DNA from: Pseudomonadota bacterium
GTDB lineage: Bacteria > Pseudomonadota > Gammaproteobacteria > Burkholderiales > Gallionellaceae
Direction of reading: 5' to 3'
Assembly: GCA_021848465.1 (NCBI GenBank)
Contig: JAJZUP010000002.1
Coordinates: 124,001 to 188,000 of the forward strand
Length of the DNA stretch: 64,000 bases
Every line of letters starts with the position of its first letter. Position 1 is the stretch's first letter. Below, in pieces: positions 18,837 through 31,438 of this stretch. The position numbers were made by a program, and so were the translations under genes. Below the pieces are notes generated by a model. That model was not told where the DNA came from. It worked only from the letters and a program-made list of their open reading frames with translations, and searched no databases.

Positions 18837-20209
18837 CTGCCATTCCCAAGGAAATTTTCAAGGCCTACGACATCCGCGGCATCGTCGGCAAATCGCTAAC
18901 CGATGAGGTTGTCGAGGCCATCGGCCATGCGCTGGGCTCGGAGGCCAAAGCGCGTAACCAGCACACCATCGCCATCGGCCGCGACGGCCGCCTGTCCGGC
19001 CCGGCCTTCGCCAAGGCGCTGGCGCGCGGCATCCAGAAGAGCGGCATCAATGTGATCGATGTCGGCATGGTGGCAACGCCGATGACCTATTTCGCCGCCT
19101 TCCAGCTCAAAACCGACTGCGCGGTAATGATCACCGGCAGCCACAACCCGCCCGATTACAACGGCCTGAAGATGGTGCTGGCGGGCGAAACATTATCCGG
19201 CGACACCATCCAGTCGCTGCGCAAGCGCATCGAAACCGGCGACCTGGCGCACGGCAGCGGCAGCTATGCGCAGTACGACATCGCACCGGAATACCTCGCG
19301 CGCATCATCGGAGACATCAAGCTGGCGCGCCCGCTGAAAATCACCGTGGACTGCGGCAACGGCGTGGCGGGCGATTTCGCGGCCAAACTGTATCGCGGCA
19401 TCGGCTGCGAAGTGACCGAGATGTTCTGCGAAGTGGACGGGCATTTCCCCAACCACCATCCCGACCCTTCCGATCCGCACAATCTGGAAGACCTGATCGC
19501 CGCGCTGAAGGACAACGACAGCGAACTCGGCCTGGCCTTCGACGGCGACGGCGACCGCCTCGGCGTGGTCACCAAGGACGGCAAGATCATCTTCCCCGAC
19601 CGCCAGTTGATGCTGTTCGCCGCCGATGTGCTGAGCCGCAACCCCGGCGCGGAAATCATTTTCGACGTGAAATCCACGCGCAACCTGTTTCCCTGGATAA
19701 GCGAACGCGGCGGCAAACCGACGCTGTGGAAGACCGGCCATTCGCTGGTGAAGGCCAAGATGAAGGAGACCGGCGCATTACTGGCGGGCGAGATGAGCGG
19801 CCACGTGTTCTTCAAGGAACGCTGGTACGGCTTCGACGACGGGCTTTACGCAGGTGCACGCCTGCTGGAGATCCTGAGCAAGGGGACTGATCCGAATGCC
19901 GCGCTGAATGGCCTGCCGGACGCCGTATGCACGCCGGAGCTGCACATCCACACCGCCGAGGGCGAGAACCATGCACTGATTGCGCGCCTGCAAAAAGAGG
20001 CAAAGTTCGAGGGCGCCAGCGACATCATCACGATTGACGGCTTGCGCGTGCAATACGCGGATGGCTTCGGGCTGATGCGGCCGTCGAACACCACGCCGGT
20101 GATTGTGCTGCGTTTCGAGGCCGATAATGCCGCCGCCTTGCAACGCATCCAGGATGCATTCCGCTCCGTGCTGCTTGCCGCCAACAACACGTTAAAGCTG
20201 CCGTTCTGA
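18833..20209 (+). CDS. algC: Phosphomannomutase/phosphoglucomutase (AlgC/ManB type)
   Basis: Interconverts hexose 6- and 1-phosphates for LPS and exopolysaccharide precursors. The 458-residue protein starts IPKEIFKAYDIRGIVG. The phosphoserine loop is TGSHNPPDYNG, the magnesium loop is DGDGDRLG, the sugar-binding loop is GEMSGHVFF, and the phosphate-binding loop is RPSNTTPVIVLR. ATG at 18833 overlaps the waaF stop by 4 bases and fits the family start; the longer frame upstream lies inside waaF. Mannose versus glucose preference cannot be told from sequence alone. Confidence 0.94.
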   Translation: MTAIPKEIFKAYDIRGIVGKSLTDEVVEAIGHALGSEAKARNQHTIAIGRDGRLSGPAFAKALARGIQKSGINVIDVGMVATPMTYFAAFQLKTDCAVMITGSHNPPDYNGLKMVLAGETLSGDTIQSLRKRIETGDLAHGSGSYAQYDIAPEYLARIIGDIKLARPLKITVDCGNGVAGDFAAKLYRGIGCEVTEMFCEVDGHFPNHHPDPSDPHNLEDLIAALKDNDSELGLAFDGDGDRLGVVTKDGKIIFPDRQLMLFAADVLSRNPGAEIIFDVKSTRNLFPWISERGGKPTLWKTGHSLVKAKMKETGALLAGEMSGHVFFKERWYGFDDGLYAGARLLEILSKGTDPNAALNGLPDAVCTPELHIHTAEGENHALIARLQKEAKFEGASDIITIDGLRVQYADGFGLMRPSNTTPVIVLRFEADNAAALQRIQDAFRSVLLAANNTLKLPF

Positions 20210-20223
20210 AACGCCGGGGAGGC

Positions 20224-20658
20224 TCACGCCTCCTTGCGTGGTTGCAGCCAGTAGGCTGCGAGGTCTGCCAGCAGGTCGCGGTACTGCTCGATAGTCTTCG
20301 GTTTGGGAACAAAACTGTTGGCGCCGACCTGGTAGCTCAGCAGCACGTCCGGCTGCTCACACACTTCGGAAAATACGATGATCGGCAAATCGACGGTGGC
20401 GGGATCCATGCGCAGCCTGCGCAAAACCGCGAGGCCGCTGAGTTTGGGAAGCTTCAGGTCGAGCAGGATCAGTTTTGGCATCGGGTTCTTGTCGCGGGTA
20501 TTCTGCGACAACCAGTACAACGCCTCAACGCTGTCTTCCACCACTTCGAGCTGGATCGGCGGGTCGCACAATTCACAGGCCTCACGTGCAAACGCAATAC
20601 CATTAGGATCATCTTCGACAAAAAGAATGGTCTGCTGAAGTGCGCTTGCTGCTCCCAA
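20224..20658 (-). CDS. Stand-alone response regulator receiver (Rcp1-like)
   Basis: A 144-residue CheY-fold receiver with no output domain. The acidic pair is in FVEDDPNG, the phospho-acceptor Asp in LILLDLKLPKLSG, and the conserved Lys in FVPKPK. The LPKxxG and long helix-1 features are those of Rcp1-like regulators that partner phytochrome or PAS-type hybrid kinases. The TTG start follows GGGGGGAAACG. No kinase is adjacent; it converges on the plus-strand mutase gene. Partner unknown. Confidence 0.88.
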   Translation of the reverse strand: MGAASALQQTILFVEDDPNGIAFAREACELCDPPIQLEVVEDSVEALYWLSQNTRDKNPMPKLILLDLKLPKLSGLAVLRRLRMDPATVDLPIIVFSEVCEQPDVLLSYQVGANSFVPKPKTIEQYRDLLADLAAYWLQPRKEA

Positions 20659-21024
20659 CGTTTCCCCCCCTGGCTAATGGCCGGCCCTATGCCAAGCAGC
20701 CTGTTTTTGCCTAATTATGATTCATCTACCTCACATGCGGCAACATCGATATATAAAAAAATAAATCTGCCGACCCTATATGCGGGCCATGCACGGCACA
20801 CGCCTGTTACAGCTTCACCTTTACCCGATTCGCGACGCTGTCGAGCGCTTTAACCAGATGCTCGGGTTGGGTGCTGCCTGCTTGCGCCATGGAAGAACAG
20901 CGGTCGCGACAGTGCGCACGGGTCGTTGCACCGCAACGGGGCACCCATCGCCTCACCCCTTGCAGGTACGTTACCGGCGCAGCCTGCCGCCTGCGGGAAC
21001 GACCGCAAGCCCGGACTCACTGCC
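20659..21024. other. Intergenic region between alaS and the receiver gene
   Basis: This 366-base gap holds no complete gene. The part near 20659-20790 is AT-richer and probably carries the receiver gene promoter. 20807-20890 is a diverged copy of the alaS 3' end. 20930-20945 contains a CGTTGC-ACC-GCAACG hairpin, and GC-rich imperfect palindromes lie around 20975-21010, possibly alaS termination signals, but no T-run follows them. Confidence 0.6.
20807..20890 (-). pseudogene. Diverged duplicate of the alaS 3' terminus (27 codons plus stop)
   Basis: Read on the minus strand it gives MAQAGSTQPEHLVKALDS followed by VANRVKVKL and a TAA stop. The genuine AlaS ends [18 protein letters not shown] followed by VPEWVKAKL. 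By hand alignment 20 of 27 residues and about 60 of 84 bases agree. The first 15 bases are identical and most later differences are at third positions, so both copies seem to have evolved as coding sequence. Upstream of the ATG-equivalent there is no further similarity to alaS. Confidence 0.75.
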
Positions 21025-23646
<2,622 letters not shown>

Positions 23647-23733
23647 TGCACACTCTCGGTATCTGGTTACACCCAAAAACAGCGCCCATCATACCATGCC
23701 GGACAGGCCCTCCGCACAGACTGCAACCGGGAA

Positions 23734-24345
23734 TCAGGGAAGGAACATGCGGAACACGGCGCCGGACGCATTGCACAATTCGATGCAGCCGCTGCGCCCT
23801 TGCGACTGGTGCAAGGCTGAGATTTTGCGCGCCAGGAACAACCCCAGCCCGGTACCGACGCCACTGACCTGCGCAGGTGTAGCTCCGGCAGTCTGCAACA
23901 GGCCTTCCGGATAACCCGGCCCGTCATCCGCCACTTCGAACACCAGCATATTGTCCTGCTGATATACCGCCAGCCGAACTAGGCTGCGCGCCGCATGGCT
24001 GGCGTTGTGCAGCGCATTGCCGAGCGCCATGCGCACCAGGATGTCATCAAAGAAGGCAAATGCGGGCGCACGGCTGGTATCGACCTGGAACGCCAGCGCG
24101 GGAAACAGCTCGCGGTATTCCGCCGCCAGTATTTCCAAAAAACCCGCCGGGTCACGCGTGTCGATATTGACGCGCAGTTGCCCGTTATCGTCCCGGTACA
24201 GCAACAGCATCTCGGACAGACGGCGCGCTGCCGCCATGGTGATGCCCACCTCCTGTTGCGCGTCGCCGCGCTGGCCGAGCCGCAACGACAGCTCCGCCAA
24301 CTGGTTTTTCACATCGTGGATGATGCTGGCATACAGGTCATTCAT
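23734..24345 (-). CDS. Minimal histidine kinase without sensor domain
   Basis: At 203 residues it contains only the dimerisation helix and the HATPase_c domain. The phospho-acceptor region is SIIHDVKNQLAELSLRL, with His next to Asp as in HisKA-type boxes. The N box is MALGNALHNASHAA, the G1 box DDGPGYPEG and the G2 box GTGLGLFLARKI. ATG at 24345 lies 13 bases after the stop of the receiver-TPR gene; a longer frame upstream is inside that gene and has no conserved content. Signal input must come from a partner, most simply the co-transcribed receiver-TPR protein (inference). Confidence 0.85.
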   Translation of the reverse strand: MNDLYASIIHDVKNQLAELSLRLGQRGDAQQEVGITMAAARRLSEMLLLYRDDNGQLRVNIDTRDPAGFLEILAAEYRELFPALAFQVDTSRAPAFAFFDDILVRMALGNALHNASHAARSLVRLAVYQQDNMLVFEVADDGPGYPEGLLQTAGATPAQVSGVGTGLGLFLARKISALHQSQGRSGCIELCNASGAVFRMFLP

Positions 24346-24358
24346 GCGCCGCGCCCAA

Positions 24359-25966
24359 TTACGTCTTGACCTGCTTGAGCAAGCTGTCGATCTGCGCCAG
24401 TTTGGGATGGTTCGGTTCGCGCGCCACCAGCCCATCCCGGTAGTGCAGGCACTTCGCCAATTTATCCGGGACAACCCCGTTGCGCACCAGATCCAGCGCC
24501 AGCACCACGGCTGCGTTGCCGACAATCTGCAAATTATTGGGCAGGCGGTCTGCGGCCTTGGTCAGCGAGGCAATTGCCGCGTCGAGTTCTCCGGCTTCGG
24601 CCTTGCGCACACCCTCGTTGTTCAACAGGATCACCTCGCGCGTGCTGGCCTCGATCATGGCGGTTGCCTCGGAGGCATCCTTGCCAGCCCCCACCAGCAC
24701 ATCATGGATGCGGTTGCGGATCACCTCGTCTTCCTGGTTATCCTGGATTGCGTGGTGCAGCAGCTTGGTGGCGTCCTCTTCCTTGCCGAGTGCAAAGCAG
24801 GCATCGGCCAGCGCCACCACCGTATGCGCAGGGAGCTTGGTCATATCGCCCATCTCCATGGCCTTGGCCAGTGCCGCCTCGGCCTGCTCATGGTTGCCCG
24901 CGGCGCGATGCGCCACGCTTTCCGTCGCGGACAATACGACGACGCTATGCTCGTCCTTGAAGCTTTTCTGCGCCTCGGCCACAACGCTCAATGCCTCATC
25001 TGCCTTGCCCTGGTTGACCAGCGCCTTGGACAGCACCGCATAGTCCGTGGCTTGGCGCACCGGGGAATACTTGTGCTTCTGCAAAGCCTGGCGCATTACG
25101 GTTTCCGCCAGCTCGGGCTTGCCCACCCCAACCGCCAGATTGCTTAGCTCGCGGATACGGCTCATCGTGCCGGGAGACACCGAACTGGCCTGCTGTAATA
25201 CCTGCAACGCCTCCTCCTTCTCGCCGGATAGTGCGAGCAGCTTGCCCAGGAAATCATAAGCCGCCATGAACTGCGGATTCTCCTTCAGCAATTCGCGCGC
25301 CAGCTCGCGCGCCTCCTCTTTCTGTCCGAGATCGGATAGCACTTTGGCCAAGCCCAGCTTGGCCCAGCCGATCTGGCGCAGCGACAAAATTTCGCGGTAC
25401 AGGTCGGCTGCTTCCTGCAAGTGCTTGCCGCGTGTCAGCGCCGCGCACTTCACCCGGCACAGGTCGATGTAGTACTTGTCCTTGGCGGCCATGCGCCGGT
25501 CGCACTCGGCGACCACCTTGCGCCAGTTCTTGCTGTCACTGGCTTTGTCGATGTCGGCAAAATAGGCCTGGCGGTCAAGCAGCTTTTCGAGGCGGGCGTT
25601 GAATTGCGCCGCAGTGAACGGTTTCAGCAAATAGTCGTCGGGAACGCACTGCGTCACGGAAACCACTTTTTCGTAGGCCTGCTCCGCAGTAATCATGACG
25701 AAGATGGTGTTGCGCGCGATCAGGTCATTGGTGCGCAGGTATTCGAGGAACTGCTGGCCGTCGGTGCCGTCGCCCAGCGAATAGTCGCACAGGATCACGT
25801 CATAGTGGTTGCTCGCCATGCGCTCCAGCGCATCCTTGATGTTGGCAACCAGGTGCAGCTTGGCGAATCCGGAACTTGAAAGGGACATGCGCAACTGGGA
25901 ACGCATGCTTTCCATATCGTCGATGACCAGAACCCACTTCTCGGCAATATCGCTGCTGAAAGACAC
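24359..25966 (-). CDS. Response regulator with C-terminal TPR repeats
   Basis: An N-terminal receiver (about 1-130: VLVIDDMESMRSQL, phospho-acceptor in ILCDYSLGDGTDG, Lys in YLLKPFTAAQF) is followed by a roughly 400-residue helical TPR array, with units such as AAYDFLGKLLALSGEKEEAL and GWAKLGLAKVLSDLGQKEEA. There is no DNA-binding or enzymatic output, so output is presumably by protein-protein contact. The start is GTG at 25966 behind GGGGGATAG. It is transcribed with the minimal kinase downstream; upstream lies recX with a 25-base gap. Role unknown. Confidence 0.87.
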   Translation of the reverse strand: MSFSSDIAEKWVLVIDDMESMRSQLRMSLSSSGFAKLHLVANIKDALERMASNHYDVILCDYSLGDGTDGQQFLEYLRTNDLIARNTIFVMITAEQAYEKVVSVTQCVPDDYLLKPFTAAQFNARLEKLLDRQAYFADIDKASDSKNWRKVVAECDRRMAAKDKYYIDLCRVKCAALTRGKHLQEAADLYREILSLRQIGWAKLGLAKVLSDLGQKEEARELARELLKENPQFMAAYDFLGKLLALSGEKEEALQVLQQASSVSPGTMSRIRELSNLAVGVGKPELAETVMRQALQKHKYSPVRQATDYAVLSKALVNQGKADEALSVVAEAQKSFKDEHSVVVLSATESVAHRAAGNHEQAEAALAKAMEMGDMTKLPAHTVVALADACFALGKEEDATKLLHHAIQDNQEDEVIRNRIHDVLVGAGKDASEATAMIEASTREVILLNNEGVRKAEAGELDAAIASLTKAADRLPNNLQIVGNAAVVLALDLVRNGVVPDKLAKCLHYRDGLVAREPNHPKLAQIDSLLKQVKT

Positions 25967-25991
25967 CTATCCCCCTGCGCCAACGCGACCT

Positions 25992-26430
25992 TCAGTCGCC
26001 TGTATCCGCGAGCTTCAGCAGCCTGAATATGATCTCCAGCGAAAAACCACGTGCTTGCAGGAAACGAATTTGCCGGGCTTTTTCCTTGTCGTTCTGCGGC
26101 AATTCTGCAAACTTTTTTCGCCAGGCCTCACGAGCCGCGTCCAGCTCCCCCTCTTTGAGTCCGGGTAAAGATACACTGATTAGCTCTTCAGCGATACCCT
26201 TCTGGCGCAACTCATGCACGATGCGCCGGGTGCCGAAACGGGTGCGTTTGTATTCGATCAGTTGTGCCGCGGTGCGCGCATCGGACAGCCAGTTGCGGCG
26301 CTCCAGATCGTCCAGAACCGCTTCCAGCTCAGCCTCATCCTCGGCGTGGGGCTGCAACTTGCGGTGCAGCTCCGCGCGGCTATGCTCGCGCCGTGCCAGA
26401 TAGCGCATGGCACGGGCGCGCAGTCCGGGC

Positions 26431-26453
<23 letters not shown>
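25992..26453 (-). CDS. recX: Regulatory protein RecX
   Basis: Caps RecA filaments and limits recombinase activity. The 153-residue helical protein contains the three-helix repeats typical of RecX ([55 protein letters not shown]). The annotated GTG start at 26453 lies inside the last codons of recA (23-base overlap). An ATG at 26408 just before RYLARREHS is an alternative that would remove the overlap but lose a basic leader. Overlap with recA implies coupled translation. Confidence 0.93.
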
Positions 26454-27450
<997 letters not shown>

Positions 27451-27501
27451 GATGATCCCCTGTTAAAAATTCGGTACGGAATTGTGGCACAGCCGCCAGC
27501 A

Positions 27502-27531
27502 ATTGTACAGAACGCTCGTTCTATTTTTTAA
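27502..27531 (-). promoter_or_regulatory. recA promoter with GAAC-N4-GTTC operator between -35 and -10
   Basis: On the minus strand TTAAAA (-35, 27526-27531) and TACAAT (-10, 27502-27507; 5 of 6) are separated by 18 bases. Inside the spacer lies the palindrome AGAACG-AG-CGTTCT (core 27510-27521), which matches GAAC-N4-GTTC. Position and gene fit a LexA operator. The form resembles the Gram-positive SOS box rather than CTGT-N8-ACAG. Confidence 0.6.
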
Positions 27532-28057
27532 TCGTATCGGCCAAAGCCATGTCCAAGGCACCCTGCAAGGCAATGCGCACCGCCTTGGCCCGTACCGTGT
27601 TGCGATCTCCGGAAAGATGATGGCATGCGGTCTTGCGGTTGCGTCCCTTGGCCCAGGCAAACCACACGGTGCCGACCGGTTTTTCGACCGTCCCACCGCC
27701 CGGCCCGGCAATGCCGCTTACGGCCAGCGCTACCTGGGCGCGGCTGTATTGCAATGCGCCGTCCGCCATTTCCAGCACGGCGGCTTCGCTCACCGCCCCG
27801 TCACTTTCGAGCGTATCCGGGGAGACCCCGAGCATTTCCTCTTTCGACTGGTTGGAGTAAGTCACGAAACCGCGCTCGAACCAGGCGGAACTGCCCGCCA
27901 CGCTGGTAATGGCTTCGGCAATTCCGCCGCCGGTGCACGACTCTGCCGTTACCAACTGCAAATTCGCGGTCTTGAGCGCTTCCCCCAGCTGTTTAACCAG
28001 GGCCGTATTGGATGCCGCCTCGGAAGATACTCGTACCGACCGCTTTGCGCGCTTCAT
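27521..28057 (-). CDS. pncC: Nicotinamide-nucleotide amidase (CinA C-terminal family)
   Basis: Deamidates NMN to NaMN in the NAD salvage cycle. The 178-residue protein is the stand-alone CinA C-terminal domain, with the conserved [21 protein letters not shown] and the motif [20 protein letters not shown]. The N-terminal COG1058 part of full CinA is absent, as is usual for PncC. The start overlaps the metZ stop (ATGA) and its stop abuts the recA promoter. Presence beside recA is common in many bacteria. Confidence 0.93.
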   Translation of the reverse strand: MKRAKRSVRVSSEAASNTALVKQLGEALKTANLQLVTAESCTGGGIAEAITSVAGSSAWFERGFVTYSNQSKEEMLGVSPDTLESDGAVSEAAVLEMADGALQYSRAQVALAVSGIAGPGGGTVEKPVGTVWFAWAKGRNRKTACHHLSGDRNTVRAKAVRIALQGALDMALADTIKK

Positions 28058-29232
28058 GCCAGCCCCCGCGCCAGATCATTCTGGATGTCCACCACAGCTT
28101 CCAGCCCCACCGCGATACGAATCAGGCCGTCGCCGATGCCGGCTGCGGCACGCGCTTCCGGCGTAATGCGCGCATGCGTCGTCGTGGCCGGATGGGTGAT
28201 CGTGGTCTTGGTGTCGCCCAGATTGGCCGTGATGGAAAGCATCTTCGTATTGTCGATCACGCGCCAGGCCGCTTCCTTGCCGCCTTTGACCTCAAACGCG
28301 ACGATGCCGCCACCGGTTCGCTGCTGATGCTTGGCCAACTCGTACTGCGGATGCGACGGCAGGCCGGGATAAAACACGCGCGCCACATTCGGCTGGCGCT
28401 CCAGCCACAGGGCCAGCTCCAGCGCATTCGCACTGTGCGCCTCCATGCGCAACTTCAAGGTTTCCAGACCTTTCAGGAACACCCATGCATTGAATGCGCT
28501 CATGGTCGGGCCGGTGGTGCGCAAAAAGCCGTACACTGGCTCCATCAGCTTTTTGCTGCCCAGCACCGCACCGCCCAGTACGCGCCCCTGCCCGTCGATG
28601 TATTTGGTGGCGGAGTGCACCACGATGTCCGCGCCCAGATCGAGCGGACGCTGCAGGATCGGAGTACAGAAACAGTTATCCACCGCCAGCAATGCGCCGC
28701 AGCCCTTCGCCACTTTGGCAATCGCAGCGATGTCGGACAATTCGGTCAGCGGATTGGACGGCGTTTCCAGGAAGAACAATTTGGTATTCGGTTTTACCGC
28801 GGCCTGCCATTGCGCCACATCGGTCGCGGAAACGAAGCTCGTTTCCACACCGAACTTTTTCATCACGGTATTGAACAGGTTCACCGTCGAACCAAACAGG
28901 CTCTGCGACGCCACCACATGGTCGCCAGCCTTCAGCAGCCCCATGCACAGCGACAGGATCGCCGACATGCCGCTTGCCGTCGCCACGCATTGCTCCGCCC
29001 CCTCCAGCACCGCCAGACGTTCCTCGAACATCGTGACCGTGGGGTTGGTGAAGCGTGAATAGATATTTCCTGGCTCCTCGCCGATGAAGCGGCGCGCCGC
29101 CTGCGCCGCGTTCTCAAACACGAAACTGGAGGTCAGGAACATGGCCTCGCTGTTTTCATTGAACTGGCTGCGCACCGTGCCGGTACGCAGGGCAAGCGTT
29201 TCAAGCTGATAATCGTCGTTATGGTCCATCAT
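28054..29232 (-). CDS. metZ: O-succinylhomoserine sulfhydrylase
   Basis: PLP enzyme that makes homocysteine directly from O-succinylhomoserine and sulfide. The 392-residue Cys/Met metabolism protein begins [19 protein letters not shown]. It has [20 protein letters not shown], the PLP Asp region [17 protein letters not shown] and the PLP Lys in [18 protein letters not shown]. The start is one of two consecutive ATG codons (29232, 29229); GGAGGA lies 5-8 bases upstream. A candidate SAM-II riboswitch with a terminator precedes it, which agrees with feedback by methionine status. Confidence 0.95.
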   Translation of the reverse strand: MMDHNDDYQLETLALRTGTVRSQFNENSEAMFLTSSFVFENAAQAARRFIGEEPGNIYSRFTNPTVTMFEERLAVLEGAEQCVATASGMSAILSLCMGLLKAGDHVVASQSLFGSTVNLFNTVMKKFGVETSFVSATDVAQWQAAVKPNTKLFFLETPSNPLTELSDIAAIAKVAKGCGALLAVDNCFCTPILQRPLDLGADIVVHSATKYIDGQGRVLGGAVLGSKKLMEPVYGFLRTTGPTMSAFNAWVFLKGLETLKLRMEAHSANALELALWLERQPNVARVFYPGLPSHPQYELAKHQQRTGGGIVAFEVKGGKEAAWRVIDNTKMLSITANLGDTKTTITHPATTTHARITPEARAAAGIGDGLIRIAVGLEAVVDIQNDLARGLA

Positions 29233-29259
29233 CCATTCCTCCAGCGGCACAAGGCGCGC

Positions 29260-29295
29260 AAAAAAACCCGGAAAGCTTAGCGCTAAACCGGGTTT
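29260..29295 (-). terminator. Intrinsic terminator in the metZ leader
   Basis: On the minus strand AAACCCGG pairs with CCGGGTTT around a loop that contains TTAGCGCTAA, followed by seven T. It lies between purF and metZ, about 30 bases before the metZ start, so it either ends the purF transcript or is the switch arm of the leader aptamer. Confidence 0.8.
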
Positions 29296-29350
29296 CCCAC
29301 GCTTTAGCAGTATTTGTAACGCGCCCGCAAGCTGTTCCTCAAATCGGCGC
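29296..29350 (-). promoter_or_regulatory. Candidate SAM-II (SAM-alpha) riboswitch aptamer upstream of metZ
   Basis: The minus strand shows P1 GCGCC/GGCGC. After the 5' arm comes GATTTGA, before the 3' arm CTTGC, then GTTACAAATACT and the hallmark GCTAAAG. The spacing between elements matches SAM-II as I recall its consensus. The downstream terminator and a methionine-biosynthesis gene support the call. Against it, I could not find a convincing pseudoknot pairing between the loop (GAGGAACAG) and the 3' tail (CGTGGG). Confidence 0.5.
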
Positions 29351-29388
29351 AGGTGGAGCGTAGCACCCCTGGCTTTACATCGTCAACT

Positions 29389-30915
29389 TCACATGGAAGA
29401 GGCCGCCATTGCCAGATCCAGCTCCATCTGGTCGTCGTCAACCGGCTTGTTGGCTTTGCCGCCGGCGCGCGCAGCTTCGACCTGATCCAGATATTCCGGC
29501 GAGATGTCGCCGGTGATGTACTCGCCATCGAAACAGGAGCAATCAAAACGCGACAGGCGCGGGTTGCCTTTACGCACTGCGGCCTTCAGGTCTTCGAGGT
29601 CCTGGTAGATCAGGCGGTCGGCACTGATTTCGCGGCAAATCTCTTCATCGCTGCGCCCGGTAGCGATCAGCTCCTTGCGCGTCGGCATGTCGATGCCGTA
29701 CACATTGGGAAACTTCACCGGAGGCGCAGCGGAAGCGAAATACACCTTGCGCGCACCGGCGTCGCGCGCCATCTGCACGATCTCGCGGCTGGTGGTACCG
29801 CGCACGATCGAGTCGTCCACCAGCAACACGTTCTTGCCGCGGAATTCAACGCCGATCGCATTCAGTTTCTGGCGCACGGATTTCTTGCGCATGGCCTGGC
29901 CCGGCATGATGAAGGTGCGGCCGATGTAACGGTTCTTCACAAAGCCTTCGCGGAACGGAATACTCAGGTGGTTGGCCAGTTGCATTGCACTTGGGCGGCT
30001 GGAATCCGGGATCGGGATCACCACATCGATGTCGTGGTCGGGCCATTCGCGGCGCAGTTTTTCGGCCAGGTATTCGCCCATGTTCAAGCGGGTCTCATAC
30101 ACCGAAACGCCATCCATCACCGAATCGGGGCGGGCAAAATATACATACTCGAAAATGCACGGATTCAGTTGCGGCTTCTCCGCGCATTGCTGGCTGTGGA
30201 AATTCGCATCCAGGTCGATGAACACCGCCTCGCCAGGCTCGATGTCGCGCAGGAACTTGAAGCCCAGCGTATCCAGCGCCACGCTTTCCGACGCCACCAG
30301 GTACTCGACACCGCCATCAGTCTGGTTGCTGCCCACCACCAGCGGGCGGATGCCGTGCGGGTCACGGAACGCCAGCAGGCCATACCCGGCAATCATCGCC
30401 ACCACGGCATAAGCGCCTTTGCAGCGACGATGCACGCCGGACACTGCGGCAAATATCTTCTGCGGATCGAGTTTGTAGCCGGTCGCCGCTTCCCTTAACT
30501 CATGGGCCAGCACATTCAGCAGCACCTCGGAGTCGGAACCGGTATTGATATGACGCAAGTCTTGCTGGTACATCACGCTGCGCAAGCTCTCGGTATTGGT
30601 CAGGTTGCCGTTATGCCCGAGTGCGATGCCGAACGGCGAATTGACGTAGAACGGCTGCGCCTCATTGTGGTCCACCGACGAACCCGCGGTCGGGTAACGC
30701 ACATGGGCGATGCCGGCATTGCCTTTCAGTGCACGCATATTGCGCGTGCGGAACACATCGCGCACCAGCCCGTTGCCCTTGTGCAGATGGAAGGAGCGCC
30801 CTTCCAGCGTGGCGATGCCTGCGGCGTCCTGGCCGCGATGTTGCAGGACTTGCAACCCGTCATACAGCAACTGGTTGACCGGGGTTTGCGCAACGACGCC
30901 TAAAATGCCACACAT
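29389..30915 (-). CDS. purF: Amidophosphoribosyltransferase
   Basis: First committed enzyme of purine synthesis (PRPP + Gln to phosphoribosylamine). The 508-residue product begins MCGILGVV, giving the catalytic Cys after Met removal. The glutaminase domain has [10 protein letters not shown] and [10 protein letters not shown], and the phosphoribosyltransferase domain has the PRPP loop [17 protein letters not shown]. It follows cvpA by 23 bases, the classical cvpA-purF pairing, and ends before the metZ leader. Confidence 0.97.
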   Translation of the reverse strand: MCGILGVVAQTPVNQLLYDGLQVLQHRGQDAAGIATLEGRSFHLHKGNGLVRDVFRTRNMRALKGNAGIAHVRYPTAGSSVDHNEAQPFYVNSPFGIALGHNGNLTNTESLRSVMYQQDLRHINTGSDSEVLLNVLAHELREAATGYKLDPQKIFAAVSGVHRRCKGAYAVVAMIAGYGLLAFRDPHGIRPLVVGSNQTDGGVEYLVASESVALDTLGFKFLRDIEPGEAVFIDLDANFHSQQCAEKPQLNPCIFEYVYFARPDSVMDGVSVYETRLNMGEYLAEKLRREWPDHDIDVVIPIPDSSRPSAMQLANHLSIPFREGFVKNRYIGRTFIMPGQAMRKKSVRQKLNAIGVEFRGKNVLLVDDSIVRGTTSREIVQMARDAGARKVYFASAAPPVKFPNVYGIDMPTRKELIATGRSDEEICREISADRLIYQDLEDLKAAVRKGNPRLSRFDCSCFDGEYITGDISPEYLDQVEAARAGGKANKPVDDDQMELDLAMAASSM

Positions 30916-30938
30916 GTTTTATCCCAACACTCCAAAGT

Positions 30939-31427
30939 TTAATAACTGACTTTCTTCGCCACATTGTCCGGCAAAAAATCCTTGCCCATTACCGCCACAT
31001 CCTGCAATGGCTTGCTGAGCAGCGCGTCGCGCCAGAAGCGCTGCTGCGGAATGTCGGTCAGGCCCGCCAGCCACACCAGCACCAGCACCAGCAAAACCCC
31101 GCGCGCCAGCCCGAACAGCGCCCCCAGCGAACCGTCCAGCATTCCCAGTCCCGCCAGCTTGATCAGCTTCGACAAGGCCCAGGCCAACACCCCGCCGACC
31201 AGCAACGTCGCAATGAAAATCGCCGCATACGCCAGCGCCGTTTTCACCAGCTCGGTGCCGACTGCATCCGGCACATGCTGTGCGACATCCGGCGCAAACA
31301 GGCGCGCGATGAAATACGCCGCCACCCAGCCCAGCACCGACAACAGCTCATACACAAAACCGCGCCACCAACCCAGCGCCACCGACAATACGACAATCGC
31401 CAGGACTACATAATCAAATACCGTCAT
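30939..31427 (-). CDS. cvpA: CvpA family inner-membrane protein
   Basis: A 162-residue membrane protein with about four helices, starting TVFDYVVLAIVVLSVALGWW and containing RGFVYELLSVLGWVAAYF. In E. coli CvpA is needed for colicin V production and for bile-salt/membrane stress resistance; its exact activity is unknown. ATG at 31427 fits the family; a TTG at 31442 would overlap the dedD stop. It lies between dedD and purF, its standard place. Confidence 0.92.
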   Translation of the reverse strand: MTVFDYVVLAIVVLSVALGWWRGFVYELLSVLGWVAAYFIARLFAPDVAQHVPDAVGTELVKTALAYAAIFIATLLVGGVLAWALSKLIKLAGLGMLDGSLGALFGLARGVLLVLVLVWLAGLTDIPQQRFWRDALLSKPLQDVAVMGKDFLPDNVAKKVSY

Positions 31428-31438
31428 CGCATACGGGA

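Noticed and set aside
27508-27530. Hairpin plus T-run read on the plus strand as a terminator
   Set aside because: No plus-strand gene precedes it; stem is only six pairs with a two-base loop. It fits better as an operator within the recA promoter.
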